Shown: in pieces, positions 7,357-14,739 of the stretch
Layout of the letters: the number at the start of each line of letters is the position of its first letter
Position numbering within the stretch: the stretch's first letter is position 1
Assembly: GCA_002483365.1 (NCBI GenBank)
Contig: DLHT01000016.1
Span: forward strand, 1 to 15,924
Length of the DNA stretch: 15,924 nt
Direction of reading: 5' to 3'
From: Cellvibrio sp. UBA7661
GTDB lineage: Bacteria; Pseudomonadota; Gammaproteobacteria; Pseudomonadales; Cellvibrionaceae
Program-made: the position numbers and the translations under genes
The notes under the pieces: generated by a model
What the model saw: the letters and a program-made list of their open reading frames with translations, nothing else
Database searches by the model: none
Told to the model about the DNA's origin: nothing

Positions 7357-7441
7357 CTTAAACCACCCATTTGATTTTCAATTTTTTGTTATTGCATTGG
7401 CTGCTATTGCTGCCCAATGTTTATTTATTGGGGGAATATTT

Positions 7442-7834
7442 ATGAAAAGTAAAAGCAAAAACACAAGTGAATTAATTATTTCAAAAGTGGATTACGCCAA
7501 CTTAATGCAACTCATTGAGAAAACAGATACTGAGGCTGCGGATGCATTGGACGAAGAAATCGGCCGTGCCAAAGTTGTTGATATAAAAGACTTACCCAAA
7601 AGCACTGTAACGATGAATTCACTCGTTACGTTTTCCGACATTGATTCAAATGAAGAAAAAACAGTGCAATTGGTTTATCCGCAGGAAGCCGATATTAATC
7701 AATTGAAAATATCGGTACTGTCACCTGTTGGTAGTGCGCTGATTGGGCTGTCACTGGGCGGCACTATTGAATGGCCGATTCCTCAAGGAAAGTTCCGCCG
7801 CCTGAAAGTGATTGAGGTAAAGCAACCAGAATAA
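7442..7834 (+). CDS. rnk: Rnk-like GreA/GreB-family RNA polymerase-binding protein
   Basis: This is a 130-residue protein, close to E. coli Rnk (about 136). An N-terminal helical part (about 8-45) with a short charged hairpin is followed by an FKBP-like GreA/GreB C-terminal domain. That domain carries the signature SPVGSALIGLSLGGTIEWP (94-112). Rnk-type proteins bind the RNA polymerase secondary channel but lack the long coiled coil with its acidic tip that gives GreA and GreB their cleavage activity. The old name, regulator of nucleoside diphosphate kinase, comes from a genetic effect. The frame is open from 7397, but the ATG at 7442 has a strong GGGGGA seven bases upstream and gives the family length. 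The leader is long and structured. The gene is convergent with the GH2-like lipoprotein gene. Confidence 0.85.
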   Translation: MKSKSKNTSELIISKVDYANLMQLIEKTDTEAADALDEEIGRAKVVDIKDLPKSTVTMNSLVTFSDIDSNEEKTVQLVYPQEADINQLKISVLSPVGSALIGLSLGGTIEWPIPQGKFRRLKVIEVKQPE

Positions 7835-7863
7835 ACTTGATTGTGCGGTTAGTTGTCACTTCT

Positions 7864-7896
7864 ATGTGCATTAATCATGCTTTTTTTAATGCACAT
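7864..7896. terminator. Probable terminator between rnk-like and GH lipoprotein genes
   Basis: A perfect 11-bp inverted repeat (7864-7874 with 7886-7896) encloses a loop that ends in a run of T. The right arm contains the stop codon of the minus-strand gene (7886-7888). A smaller stem (gcat/atgc, 7868-7880) is followed at once by a run of seven T and could act as the plus-strand terminator. The structure is clear; the efficiency is uncertain. Confidence 0.6.
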
Positions 7897-9244
7897 AAAA
7901 AGGCACATTAGCAACGGCAGCACGTTTATAGTCATTGGTAACGTAACCAAATAAGCGGTAGGCACCCGTTTTTGCTGGAGCCACAAACTCTATTGCGCCC
8001 TTTCCGTTATCGGCAACAATTAAATCAGAAACAGCCACAGGGCGTTTTTCGGGATCGCCACCGGCGCGGATGTCGGTACTTTCGGGCAACACTTCCCAGC
8101 GAATGTGGAAAGCTTCATTGTTGGGGTGAAATGCATCCAACGCCACCTTGTAGGTTTTACCGGGTTGCAAATAAATACTGTCGAGCGCTTTCTTTCCGTC
8201 GATAGTAAAACTGCGGATGGAGGGCGCGCGATGCTCTGGCCATTTACCAGTCCACAGATATTGCAATGAATCAACCACTTCGGTTGCTTCACCGGATTCC
8301 AAAAACAGTCCGTACCATGTCGGTGTAGTTTCCTGCTTTTGTCCCCATAAAAATGCATAAGAGCCCAATGCTTTTCCAGGTGCACCTAACACACCGGCGT
8401 TGTAGCGCTCGCGATAAGAAGCGGCTTTTTCCGTACTGGTTTGCTCGATGGGCACATTCCATTTTGTTTTGGCAATTTGCCAATGGCCAGTGGGGCCCCA
8501 TTCCGTTACTACATACGCACCTTTCCATCCCACTTCACGCAAAGTAGCCGGGAGTGTTTCGAGTCCACCATAAATATTCACACTTAAATAATCGATACTC
8601 GGCACACGCTCCATAATCAGGCGCGCTTTTTCAGCATCGATACCCGCAGTGACGGTAGTGACCAAATGATTCGAGTCGATTTGTTGGATATTGCGCGCGA
8701 TATCCTCAATCGCGTACCAGACTTTGGTATTGGTATAAAACAAATCCACTTCATTGCCGATTCCCCATGCAAGTACGGCGGGGTGATCTTTGTATTTTTT
8801 TACTTCATTCAATACATAATCTTTTTGCGCGGCTACAGCGGCTTCGTCGTTGTAATCAAAACCGTGTCGCTCGTGGCCGATACTCAACCCGAGCATAACG
8901 CTCAAACCTGCAGCATGGGCGCGGTCCAGGATCTCTTGCGCGTTGTCCGTGCTCCAGGTGCGCATGGAATTACCGCCACTGGCAGCCAACAATTCCGGCT
9001 GGCTGGTTCCGCCAGCACCAAAAATGAAATAAGGCTTTCCGGCGCGATAAATCTGGTAGTGCCCGTTCTTATTTTCCAGCGTTACCGGAATGGCATTTTG
9101 GGCAGCAGATTGGCCAGTTGCTGTCGCAGAGGTTTGTACAGTGGCAGATAATTCCGAATTAACCGATGTCGATGTATTGTTGCAACCTGCCAATAGCATT
9201 AAGGGCAACACAGAAAAGACGACAAAAAAAGTGGATGCGCGCAT
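7886..9244 (-). CDS. GH2-like TIM-barrel glycoside hydrolase, lipoprotein
   Basis: This is a 452-residue predicted lipoprotein. The signal ends in the lipobox LAGC with Cys21 followed by Asn-Asn, so sorting to the outer membrane is likely. A low-complexity Ser/Thr/Ala linker follows (about 23-50), then a TIM barrel of the kind in the GH2 catalytic domain: acid/base Glu165 in WGIGNEVD and nucleophile Glu248 in VVTEWGPTGHW. After about residue 335 comes a beta-sandwich-like C-terminal domain. The N-terminal sugar-binding domains of classical GH2 galactosidases are missing. The substrate cannot be inferred. The frame extends to a TTG at 9265, but the ATG at 9244 gives a clean lipoprotein signal and has AAGAGA upstream. 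It lies 35 bases after the glycerophosphodiesterase gene on the same strand, so the two are probably one operon. A GH5-like or GH2-like assignment is equally possible at clan A level. Confidence 0.82.
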   Translation of the reverse strand: MRASTFFVVFSVLPLMLLAGCNNTSTSVNSELSATVQTSATATGQSAAQNAIPVTLENKNGHYQIYRAGKPYFIFGAGGTSQPELLAASGGNSMRTWSTDNAQEILDRAHAAGLSVMLGLSIGHERHGFDYNDEAAVAAQKDYVLNEVKKYKDHPAVLAWGIGNEVDLFYTNTKVWYAIEDIARNIQQIDSNHLVTTVTAGIDAEKARLIMERVPSIDYLSVNIYGGLETLPATLREVGWKGAYVVTEWGPTGHWQIAKTKWNVPIEQTSTEKAASYRERYNAGVLGAPGKALGSYAFLWGQKQETTPTWYGLFLESGEATEVVDSLQYLWTGKWPEHRAPSIRSFTIDGKKALDSIYLQPGKTYKVALDAFHPNNEAFHIRWEVLPESTDIRAGGDPEKRPVAVSDLIVADNGKGAIEFVAPAKTGAYRLFGYVTNDYKRAAVANVPFYVH

Positions 9245-9279
9245 AGTGGAATTTCTCTTGGCCAATTAAATTCAGATTA

Positions 9280-10038
9280 TTATTGATTATGTTTTTGTTG
9301 GTTGAACGCAATTAGTTGATCCGGTTTATCGGTAAATACTGCATCAACACCTATCGCTTGCATTTTTTCCCAATCTTTTTCGCGATTCACCGTGTACACC
9401 CAATTTTTCAAGCCACGGTTTTTCGCATCCTGAATTAATTCAGGCGTAATAAAACTGTGATGCGTATTAAATGAGTAGGCTTTTAGTGGTTCGCAACATT
9501 CTGCCGATGTCAATGAAGCTCTCTTCTCAATCAGAACACCGCGTTTTACTTCCGGTAGCTGCTGCAGCGATTGATACAATTGCGCATGATCAAAGCTGGA
9601 AATGATGTATTGCTCATAAGTGCCTTGATAACTGGAAATATAATCGCGCAACACCTTTGCTACGGCAGATACACTATCAGCGCCTTTTATCTCAATATTC
9701 AATACGCATTTATTACCTATCAGCTCAAGCACTTGCCACAGGGTTGGCATTGGCTCACCATTCTCCAAACGTTGCGCACGCAAATATGACAGTGGTAACT
9801 CGGTAATAATTCCCTGCCCTGAAACGACCCGTCCCAGATGGTGGTCATGGGTGACAAACAACTCGCCTTCAACTTGAAATACATCGATCTCGACCGCATA
9901 AACACCCAGCGTCAGCGCGCGCGCAATCGCCGCCAGACTGTTTTCCGGTAATGAAATCCCGCCTACCTCCGGACCTCCGCGGTGGGCAACACACAATAAA
10001 CCATTGGCAGGTGATGAAATCATCGGTAATGGATTCAT
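9280..10038 (-). CDS. Glycerophosphodiester phosphodiesterase, cytoplasmic type
   Basis: This 252-residue protein is of UgpQ-like size and would hydrolyse glycerophosphodiesters to sn-glycerol-3-phosphate and an alcohol. The family metal and catalytic residues are visible: His19-Arg20 in AHRGG, Glu32-Asn33 in LPENS, Glu50 and Asp52 in VEIDV, His64-Asp65-His66 in THDHH, and the Glu of NIEIKG (near 117). The C-terminal part carries WVYTVN and VDAVFTDKP, also typical. No signal peptide is present, so it should act in the cytoplasm. The start is ATG at 10038 with GAG about six bases upstream. It is the first gene of a probable pair with the GH lipoprotein, and it diverges from the MscS-like gene. 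Confidence 0.93.
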   Translation of the reverse strand: MNPLPMISSPANGLLCVAHRGGPEVGGISLPENSLAAIARALTLGVYAVEIDVFQVEGELFVTHDHHLGRVVSGQGIITELPLSYLRAQRLENGEPMPTLWQVLELIGNKCVLNIEIKGADSVSAVAKVLRDYISSYQGTYEQYIISSFDHAQLYQSLQQLPEVKRGVLIEKRASLTSAECCEPLKAYSFNTHHSFITPELIQDAKNRGLKNWVYTVNREKDWEKMQAIGVDAVFTDKPDQLIAFNQQKHNQ

Positions 10039-10065
10039 AAAGCACTCGTTCAGTTAAGCACGCGG

Positions 10066-10071
10066 TATAAT
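10066..10071 (+). promoter_or_regulatory. Perfect -10 box upstream of the MscS-like gene
   Basis: TATAAT lies 30 bases before the ATG at 10101 in the 62-base divergent gap between the phosphodiesterase and channel genes. No good -35 box is seen at 16-18 bases, so this may be an activator-dependent or weak promoter. Assignment is by motif only. Confidence 0.35.
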
Positions 10072-10100
10072 GGTGCACTTATTCAGGTGATTGCTGGAGT

Positions 10101-10787
10101 ATGGCAGTCACTGTCAGAATCATCAATAAAGGTGTCAAAGTGAATAGTTTTGTGGATAGTTTTCCCCGTATTGAAGAAATTATCAGCCATAGTATTTTTT
10201 CAAAGTTATTAATTGTTTTTTTCTGTCTGGCGGGATTTTATTTTGCTGCCAAATTGCTCAATAAAATCATTCATGACATCAGTGTGCGCCGCGCATTAGG
10301 CGATTTGCGCGTGCTTTACATTACCCGCCTGATGAATATCGGTATGGTGTTTTGCTGCATTGTGGTGATGTGCCTGATTTTAGGTTTGGGGTACAGTGAA
10401 ATCTCTGTGTTTCTATCCTCTATTTTTGCAGTTGTGGGAATTGCACTGTTCGCACAATGGTCGATTCTAAGTAACGTTACTGCCAGTATGATTATTTTCT
10501 TCGGCTTTCCTTATAAAGTCGGTGACAGGATAAAAGTGTTGGACAAAGATGACGACATGCGCGGTGACATTGTAGAAATCAGTATGTTCCATGTGATTCT
10601 AAAGCGGGAAGACGGCAATTTAATCACCTACCCGAACACGTTGATTTTACAAAAAGCAGTATTAAAAATTGATCACCCGCTACAAGAAGCTATTGCCGAA
10701 AACGCCCATGAACGCGAGCGCTTGGCAGTGGAGCAGATGAGTATGGCGGACAACCCTAATCCGGAAAAATTGCGTCAGCAACAGTAG
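10101..10787 (+). CDS. Short MscS-type mechanosensitive channel
   Basis: This protein is 228 residues from the ATG at 10101, or 215 from a GTG at 10140. The GTG has AAAGG about seven bases upstream, while the ATG has its GGAG only one base away, so the GTG may be the real start. There are three membrane segments near residues 35-53, 77-97 and 101-122, followed by the MscS beta domain: SNVTASMIIFFGFPYKVGDRI, then GDIVEISMFHVILKREDG and YPNTLILQKAV. This is the core of PF00924 and would sit in the inner membrane as an oligomer releasing solutes under hypo-osmotic stress. The alpha/beta C-terminal domain that forms the cytoplasmic cage of E. coli MscS (286 residues) is absent; a short charged tail replaces it. 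The pore helix also differs (see findings). A terminator follows. Confidence 0.86.
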   Translation: MAVTVRIINKGVKVNSFVDSFPRIEEIISHSIFSKLLIVFFCLAGFYFAAKLLNKIIHDISVRRALGDLRVLYITRLMNIGMVFCCIVVMCLILGLGYSEISVFLSSIFAVVGIALFAQWSILSNVTASMIIFFGFPYKVGDRIKVLDKDDDMRGDIVEISMFHVILKREDGNLITYPNTLILQKAVLKIDHPLQEAIAENAHERERLAVEQMSMADNPNPEKLRQQQ

Positions 10788-10829
10788 TGCGGCTCACGTA
10801 ATATTTTAAATCCAGAAAGCACACAATAA

Positions 10830-10863
10830 AAAAACGGGCGATGAATAATCATCGCCCGTTTTT
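10830..10863. terminator. Bidirectional intrinsic terminator between MscS-like gene and katG
   Basis: This is a perfect 15-bp stem (10830-10844 with 10849-10863), a 4-base loop, and A/T tracts built into both ends, so it should work in both directions. It lies 42 bases after the channel gene and 18 bases after the katG stop on the other strand. Confidence 0.92.
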
Positions 10864-10881
10864 CATTGGCTACACCGATGA

Positions 10882-13065
10882 TTATTTCAGATCAAAACGG
10901 TCTGCGTTCATCACTTTTACCCAGGCATTTACAAAGTCTTTTACGAACTTCTCGCGGTTATCGTCTTGTGCATAGACTTCCGCATAAGAGCGTAAAATTG
11001 AGTTGGAACCAAACACCAAATCTACCCGTGTTGCCGTCCATTTCACATTGCCGGTGTTGCGTTCAACAATGTTGTAAGCGTTTTTACCGGTAGGCTTCCA
11101 CTGGTAACTCATGTCGGTCAGGTTGACGAAAAAGTCATTGCTTAATACGCCCACTTTATCAGTAAACACACCGTGTTTACTGCCGCCATGATTGGTGCCC
11201 AGTACACGCATGCCGCCGATTAAGACGGTCATTTCCGGCGCGGTTAAACCCATTAATTGCGCGCGGTCGAGCAGCATTTCTTCCGGCTGTACCACATAAT
11301 CTTTTTTGGTCCAGTTGCGGAAACCATCATGCACTGGCTCAAGCGGCGCAAACGATTCTGCATCGGTCTGAGCATCAGTGGCATCTCCACGACCTGCAGC
11401 AAAAGGCACAGTAATATTCACACCGGCATCTTTAGCCGCTTTTTCAACCGCCGCTGTTCCACCCAGCACAATTAAATCGGCAATGCTGACTTTTTTGCTC
11501 AAGCCCGATTGAATTCCAGCCAACACCCCAAGCACTTTTTGCAAACGCGCTGGCTCATTGCCCTCCCAGTCTTTTTGCGGCGCAAGGCGGATACGCGCAC
11601 CATTGGCACCACCGCGGAAATCCGAACCGCGGAATGTGCGGGCACTGTCCCAGGCAGTCGCGACCAAATCAGACACACTCAAGCCACTGGCAAGAATTTT
11701 GGTTTTCAAATCGGCAATTTCTGCATCGCTCAGGGTGTAATTCGCGGCGGGAACCGGGTCTTGCCAAATCAAATCTTCCGCTGGCACATCAGCACCCAAA
11801 TAACGCGCTTTTGGTCCCAAATCGCGGTGCGTCAATTTAAACCAGGCGCGTGCAAAGACTTCAGAAAAGTACGCTGGGTCTTTGTGGAAACGCTCGGAAA
11901 TTTTGCGATATTCCGGATCCACTTTCATCGCCATATCCGCATCGGTCATCAGTGGCATACAGCGGATTGATGGGTCTTCTACATCGACCGGCATGTCTTC
12001 TTCTTTGATGCTTACCGGTTTCCACTGCCATGCACCGGCAGGGCTTTTGGTCAGCTCCCATTCGTGGTTTAACAACATGTCAAAATAACCGTTGTCCCAT
12101 TTTGTCGGATGGGTTGTCCAGGCACCTTCAATGCCGCTGGTAACGGTATCGCGGCCAATACCACGGGTTTTGTGGTTGTTCCAGCCAAGACCTTGCTCTT
12201 CCACATCGGCGGCTTCCGGCTCAGGCCCCAGATTCGCGGCACTGCCGTTGCCGTGTGCTTTACCGACGGTGTGGCCACCGGCGGTCAGGGCGACGGTTTC
12301 TTCATCATTCATCGCCATACGTGCAAAGGTGATGCGAATATCGTTAGCGGTTTTTTGTGGGTCGGGGTTGCCATCCACACCTTCCGGATTCACATAAATC
12401 AGCCCCATCATCACCGCCGCGAGTGGGTTCTCTAAATCACGCTCACCAGAGTAGCGCGTACCTTCACCGCCACTTTTGGCTAACCATTCTTTCTCTGAAC
12501 CCCAGTAAACATCTTTTTCAGGATGCCAAATATCTTCGCGGCCACCGGCAAAACCAAAGGTTTTCAAACCCATGGATTCATAGGCCATATTGCCCGCCAG
12601 AATCATTAAATCCGCCCAGGACAGTTTATTGCCGTATTTCTTTTTGATCGGCCACAGCAGACGGCGGGCTTTATCCAGGTTGCCGTTATCCGGCCAGCTA
12701 TTAAGTGGTGCAAAACGTTGGTTACCCGTACCTGCGCCACCACGGCCATCGGCAATGCGGTAGCTACCGGCGGAGTGCCAGGCCATACGAATAAAAAGAC
12801 CGCCATAGTGGCCCCAATCGGCAGGCCACCAGTCCTGGCTGTTCGTCATGAGCGCTTTGAGGTCATTTTTGACAGCGTTCAGGTCAAGCTTTTTGAATTC
12901 TTCGGCGTAGTTAAAATCGGCACCAAGCGGGTTGGTCTTGCTATCGTGCTGGTGGAGGATGTCCAGATTCAAAGCATTCGGCCACCAAGCCATATTGGAA
13001 TTGCTCGATGCGGTATTGCTGCCGTGCATAACGGGGCATTTACCGGCAGATGACGTTTTATCCAT
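10882..13065 (-). CDS. katG: Catalase-peroxidase KatG
   Basis: This 727-residue bifunctional haem catalase-peroxidase would break down hydrogen peroxide and can also oxidise aromatic donors with peroxide. The distal-side residues are Arg93, Trp96 and His97 (RMAWHSAG). The proximal haem ligand is His265 in GGHTVGKAHG. The Met-Tyr-Trp adduct unique to this family is complete: Trp96, Tyr224 (GLIYVNPEG) and Met250 (ARMAMND); the Tyr-Met spacing of 26 equals that of the M. tuberculosis enzyme. The second, non-haem peroxidase-like half runs from about residue 430 to the end. No signal peptide is seen, so it is cytoplasmic. The ATG has CAGGAGA six bases upstream. It is a single gene bounded by its own terminator and a 250-base upstream region, where no convincing OxyR site was found. 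Confidence 0.98.
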   Translation of the reverse strand: MDKTSSAGKCPVMHGSNTASSNSNMAWWPNALNLDILHQHDSKTNPLGADFNYAEEFKKLDLNAVKNDLKALMTNSQDWWPADWGHYGGLFIRMAWHSAGSYRIADGRGGAGTGNQRFAPLNSWPDNGNLDKARRLLWPIKKKYGNKLSWADLMILAGNMAYESMGLKTFGFAGGREDIWHPEKDVYWGSEKEWLAKSGGEGTRYSGERDLENPLAAVMMGLIYVNPEGVDGNPDPQKTANDIRITFARMAMNDEETVALTAGGHTVGKAHGNGSAANLGPEPEAADVEEQGLGWNNHKTRGIGRDTVTSGIEGAWTTHPTKWDNGYFDMLLNHEWELTKSPAGAWQWKPVSIKEEDMPVDVEDPSIRCMPLMTDADMAMKVDPEYRKISERFHKDPAYFSEVFARAWFKLTHRDLGPKARYLGADVPAEDLIWQDPVPAANYTLSDAEIADLKTKILASGLSVSDLVATAWDSARTFRGSDFRGGANGARIRLAPQKDWEGNEPARLQKVLGVLAGIQSGLSKKVSIADLIVLGGTAAVEKAAKDAGVNITVPFAAGRGDATDAQTDAESFAPLEPVHDGFRNWTKKDYVVQPEEMLLDRAQLMGLTAPEMTVLIGGMRVLGTNHGGSKHGVFTDKVGVLSNDFFVNLTDMSYQWKPTGKNAYNIVERNTGNVKWTATRVDLVFGSNSILRSYAEVYAQDDNREKFVKDFVNAWVKVMNADRFDLK

Positions 13066-13315
13066 GTGTTTCTCCTGCAGAGTGATCGTTAACCTGAAGT
13101 TAGCTGGTTAACGTGTGGTTGTGATCGCGAAGCGCGTATCGCGCAGACAAGACAACCTTAGTTCAAAATTCATAAATTAGCTAAATTTATATTTACACTG
13201 AAATCGATAGTAAAAAATTATAGAAGAAATAATCCGCATGAATACTGGGGAATGAGATGGATTTATAAGCAGTAAGTATTACAACCAGCGTTTTAATTTA
13301 AAAAAATCAATAAAA
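13066..13315. promoter_or_regulatory. katG upstream region with short inverted repeats
   Basis: No gene is seen here. A 7-bp inverted repeat gttaacc/ggttaac (13088-13094 and 13106-13112) lies about 25-45 bases before the katG start. A 5-bp GC hairpin (13132-13144) follows, then the 8-bp palindrome ttagctaa (13177-13184). On the minus strand a TATAAT (13222-13217) could be a katG -10 box, with only a poor -35. The TATAAT and palindromes are seen; their role is inferred. Confidence 0.35.
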
Positions 13316-13343
13316 AAAGCCCGATAGCAATCTATCGGGCTTT
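13316..13343 (-). terminator. Intrinsic terminator of the aminotransferase gene
   Basis: This is a perfect 12-bp stem (13316-13327 with 13332-13343) and a 4-base loop. On the minus strand the stem runs straight into eight T. It lies 31 bases past the aminotransferase stop codon. Confidence 0.92.
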
Positions 13344-13374
13344 GGGAATTAACCTTGCGTAGCAGAGCGCGTGT

Positions 13375-14565
13375 TTACAACACCGCCACAATCGCCTTGG
13401 CGACGTAATCCATTTTTTCGGTAGTCAAACCCGCCACACTGATGCGGCTGGTGTCGGTCATGTAAATGCTGTAATCGCTCTTCAGCTTGCGCACCTGCTC
13501 AACGGTCAAGCCTAAAAACGAGAACATGCCGCGCTCTTGGGCGATAAAGCTGAAATCGCGCGCCTGCTGTAATCCATTCAGCGATTCCACCAAATGGCTG
13601 CGCAACCCGGCGATGCGCTGGCGCATTTGAGTGAGTTCGCTTTGCCACATCTGGGTCAACTCATCGCTGTGCAGGATGATATCGACAATCGTCGAGCCGT
13701 GGGCTGGGGGCATGGAGTAGATGCCGCGCGCGACGTTCAGCAATTGGCTAAAACCGGCATCGGCTTGCTGGGTATCGGCAAATACCAAACTCAGGCTGGC
13801 CGCGCGCTCGCGGTATAAACCAAAGTTTTTGGAGAAGGAATTGGCGACGATCATTTCCGGCACGCGATTCGCCAGCATACGCAGGCCATAAGCGTCTTCC
13901 TCCAAGCCCTCACCAAAGCCCTGGTAGGCCATGTCCACAAACGGAATGATGCTGCGCTCAACCAGTACATCGGCCACTTGATCCCATTGCGCGCGGGTTA
14001 AATCCGCACCGCTGGGGTTGTGGCAACAGGCGTGCAGCAACACCAGATCGCCGCGTGGAATTTCGTTGATGGTCGCCATCATCGCCGCAAAATCAATGCT
14101 GTGGCTGGCATAGTCGTAGTAAGGGTATTCGCGCAGCTTCAAACCGGCGCTGCCCAGTAAAGGAATGTGGTTTGCCCAAGTCGGGGTGCTCACCCACAGG
14201 TTTGCACCGGGTTTTGCGCGTTGGATCAGCTCCGCCGCCACACGCAAGGCACCACAGCCACCGGGAGCTTGCACGGTGCGCACGCGTCCAGCTTCTACTG
14301 CCGCATGGCCTGCGCCAAACACTAAACGGGTAGACACTTCATTGGCACCCGGAACACCTGCTGGCGGGGTGTAGGCTTTGGTGGTATCGCGCTGGATACG
14401 CAGTTTTTCCGCTTCAGCGACGGCTTTCATAATCGGGGTCACGCCTGCATCGTTCTTGTACACGCCCACGCCCAAATCCACTTTTTGCGGATTGGTGTCA
14501 TTTGCGTAGGCGATACTCAACCCGAGGATCGGGTCGTTAGGCAATAAAGGCAGGACTTCAAACAT
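13375..14565 (-). CDS. Aromatic/aspartate aminotransferase (class I, AspC/TyrB type)
   Basis: This is a 396-residue fold-type I pyridoxal-phosphate enzyme that moves the amino group between aspartate or aromatic amino acids and 2-oxoglutarate. The cofactor lysine is Lys246 in SFSKNFGLYRERAASL. Other family residues are the phosphate-binding QAPGGCGALRVAAEL (99-113), CCHNPSG, and a substrate-carboxylate Arg in SRISVAGL near the C-terminus. The length matches E. coli AspC and TyrB (396-397). The frame extends upstream to 14616, but the ATG at 14565 has TTTGGAG seven bases before it and begins MFEVLPLLPNDPILGL, the usual family N-terminus. Aspartate versus aromatic preference cannot be told. It diverges from cobT and has its own promoter and terminator. 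Confidence 0.95.
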   Translation of the reverse strand: MFEVLPLLPNDPILGLSIAYANDTNPQKVDLGVGVYKNDAGVTPIMKAVAEAEKLRIQRDTTKAYTPPAGVPGANEVSTRLVFGAGHAAVEAGRVRTVQAPGGCGALRVAAELIQRAKPGANLWVSTPTWANHIPLLGSAGLKLREYPYYDYASHSIDFAAMMATINEIPRGDLVLLHACCHNPSGADLTRAQWDQVADVLVERSIIPFVDMAYQGFGEGLEEDAYGLRMLANRVPEMIVANSFSKNFGLYRERAASLSLVFADTQQADAGFSQLLNVARGIYSMPPAHGSTIVDIILHSDELTQMWQSELTQMRQRIAGLRSHLVESLNGLQQARDFSFIAQERGMFSFLGLTVEQVRKLKSDYSIYMTDTSRISVAGLTTEKMDYVAKAIVAVL

Positions 14566-14623
14566 GGCTGGCTCCAAAGGCGATACAAAAAGAACTCTAG
14601 GTACGGGTAATAACATGTAGCAA

Positions 14624-14640
14624 GAGCGGGTTTGCCGCTC
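14624..14640 (-). promoter_or_regulatory. Small hairpin in the aminotransferase 5' leader
   Basis: A 6-bp stem gagcgg/ccgctc (14624-14629 with 14635-14640) and a 5-base loop lie close to the predicted transcription start and 58 bases upstream of the start codon. It may only stabilise the mRNA 5' end. Confidence 0.3.
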
Positions 14641-14654
14641 AAAAGCCGGGGGCG

Positions 14655-14683
14655 ATTATACGCCGCGTTAATGCCGATGCCAG
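14655..14683 (-). promoter_or_regulatory. Sigma-70 promoter of the aminotransferase gene
   Basis: On the minus strand there is a perfect TATAAT (14660-14655) and a -35 box CTGGCA (14683-14678, 4 of 6 matches to TTGACA) with exactly 17 bases between. Transcription would start near 14648, giving a leader of about 80 bases. The rest of the 174-base divergent gap shows no cobalamin riboswitch features that I can recognise. Confidence 0.6.
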
Positions 14684-14739
14684 CATAAACAACCAGTGTA
14701 TGTGGTAAGTTGCACACCCCTGATGCAAGGACATTATTT

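Noticed and set aside
8666..9151. 161-codon plus-strand frame
   Set aside because: It lies wholly antisense to the GH2-like lipoprotein gene, whose catalytic motifs and lipobox are clear; no ribosome binding site or family resemblance.
11509..12435. Several plus-strand frames of 70-150 codons
   Set aside because: They are antisense shadows of katG, which is intact and well conserved across its length.
13140..13235. OxyR-like site upstream of katG
   Set aside because: ATAG occurs near 13207 and 13221 but the spacing and the CTAT halves do not fit the four-part OxyR pattern.
14566..14739. Cobalamin riboswitch upstream of cobT
   Set aside because: No B12-box-like or riboswitch core sequence was recognised by eye in the 174 bases; a covariance model search would settle it.
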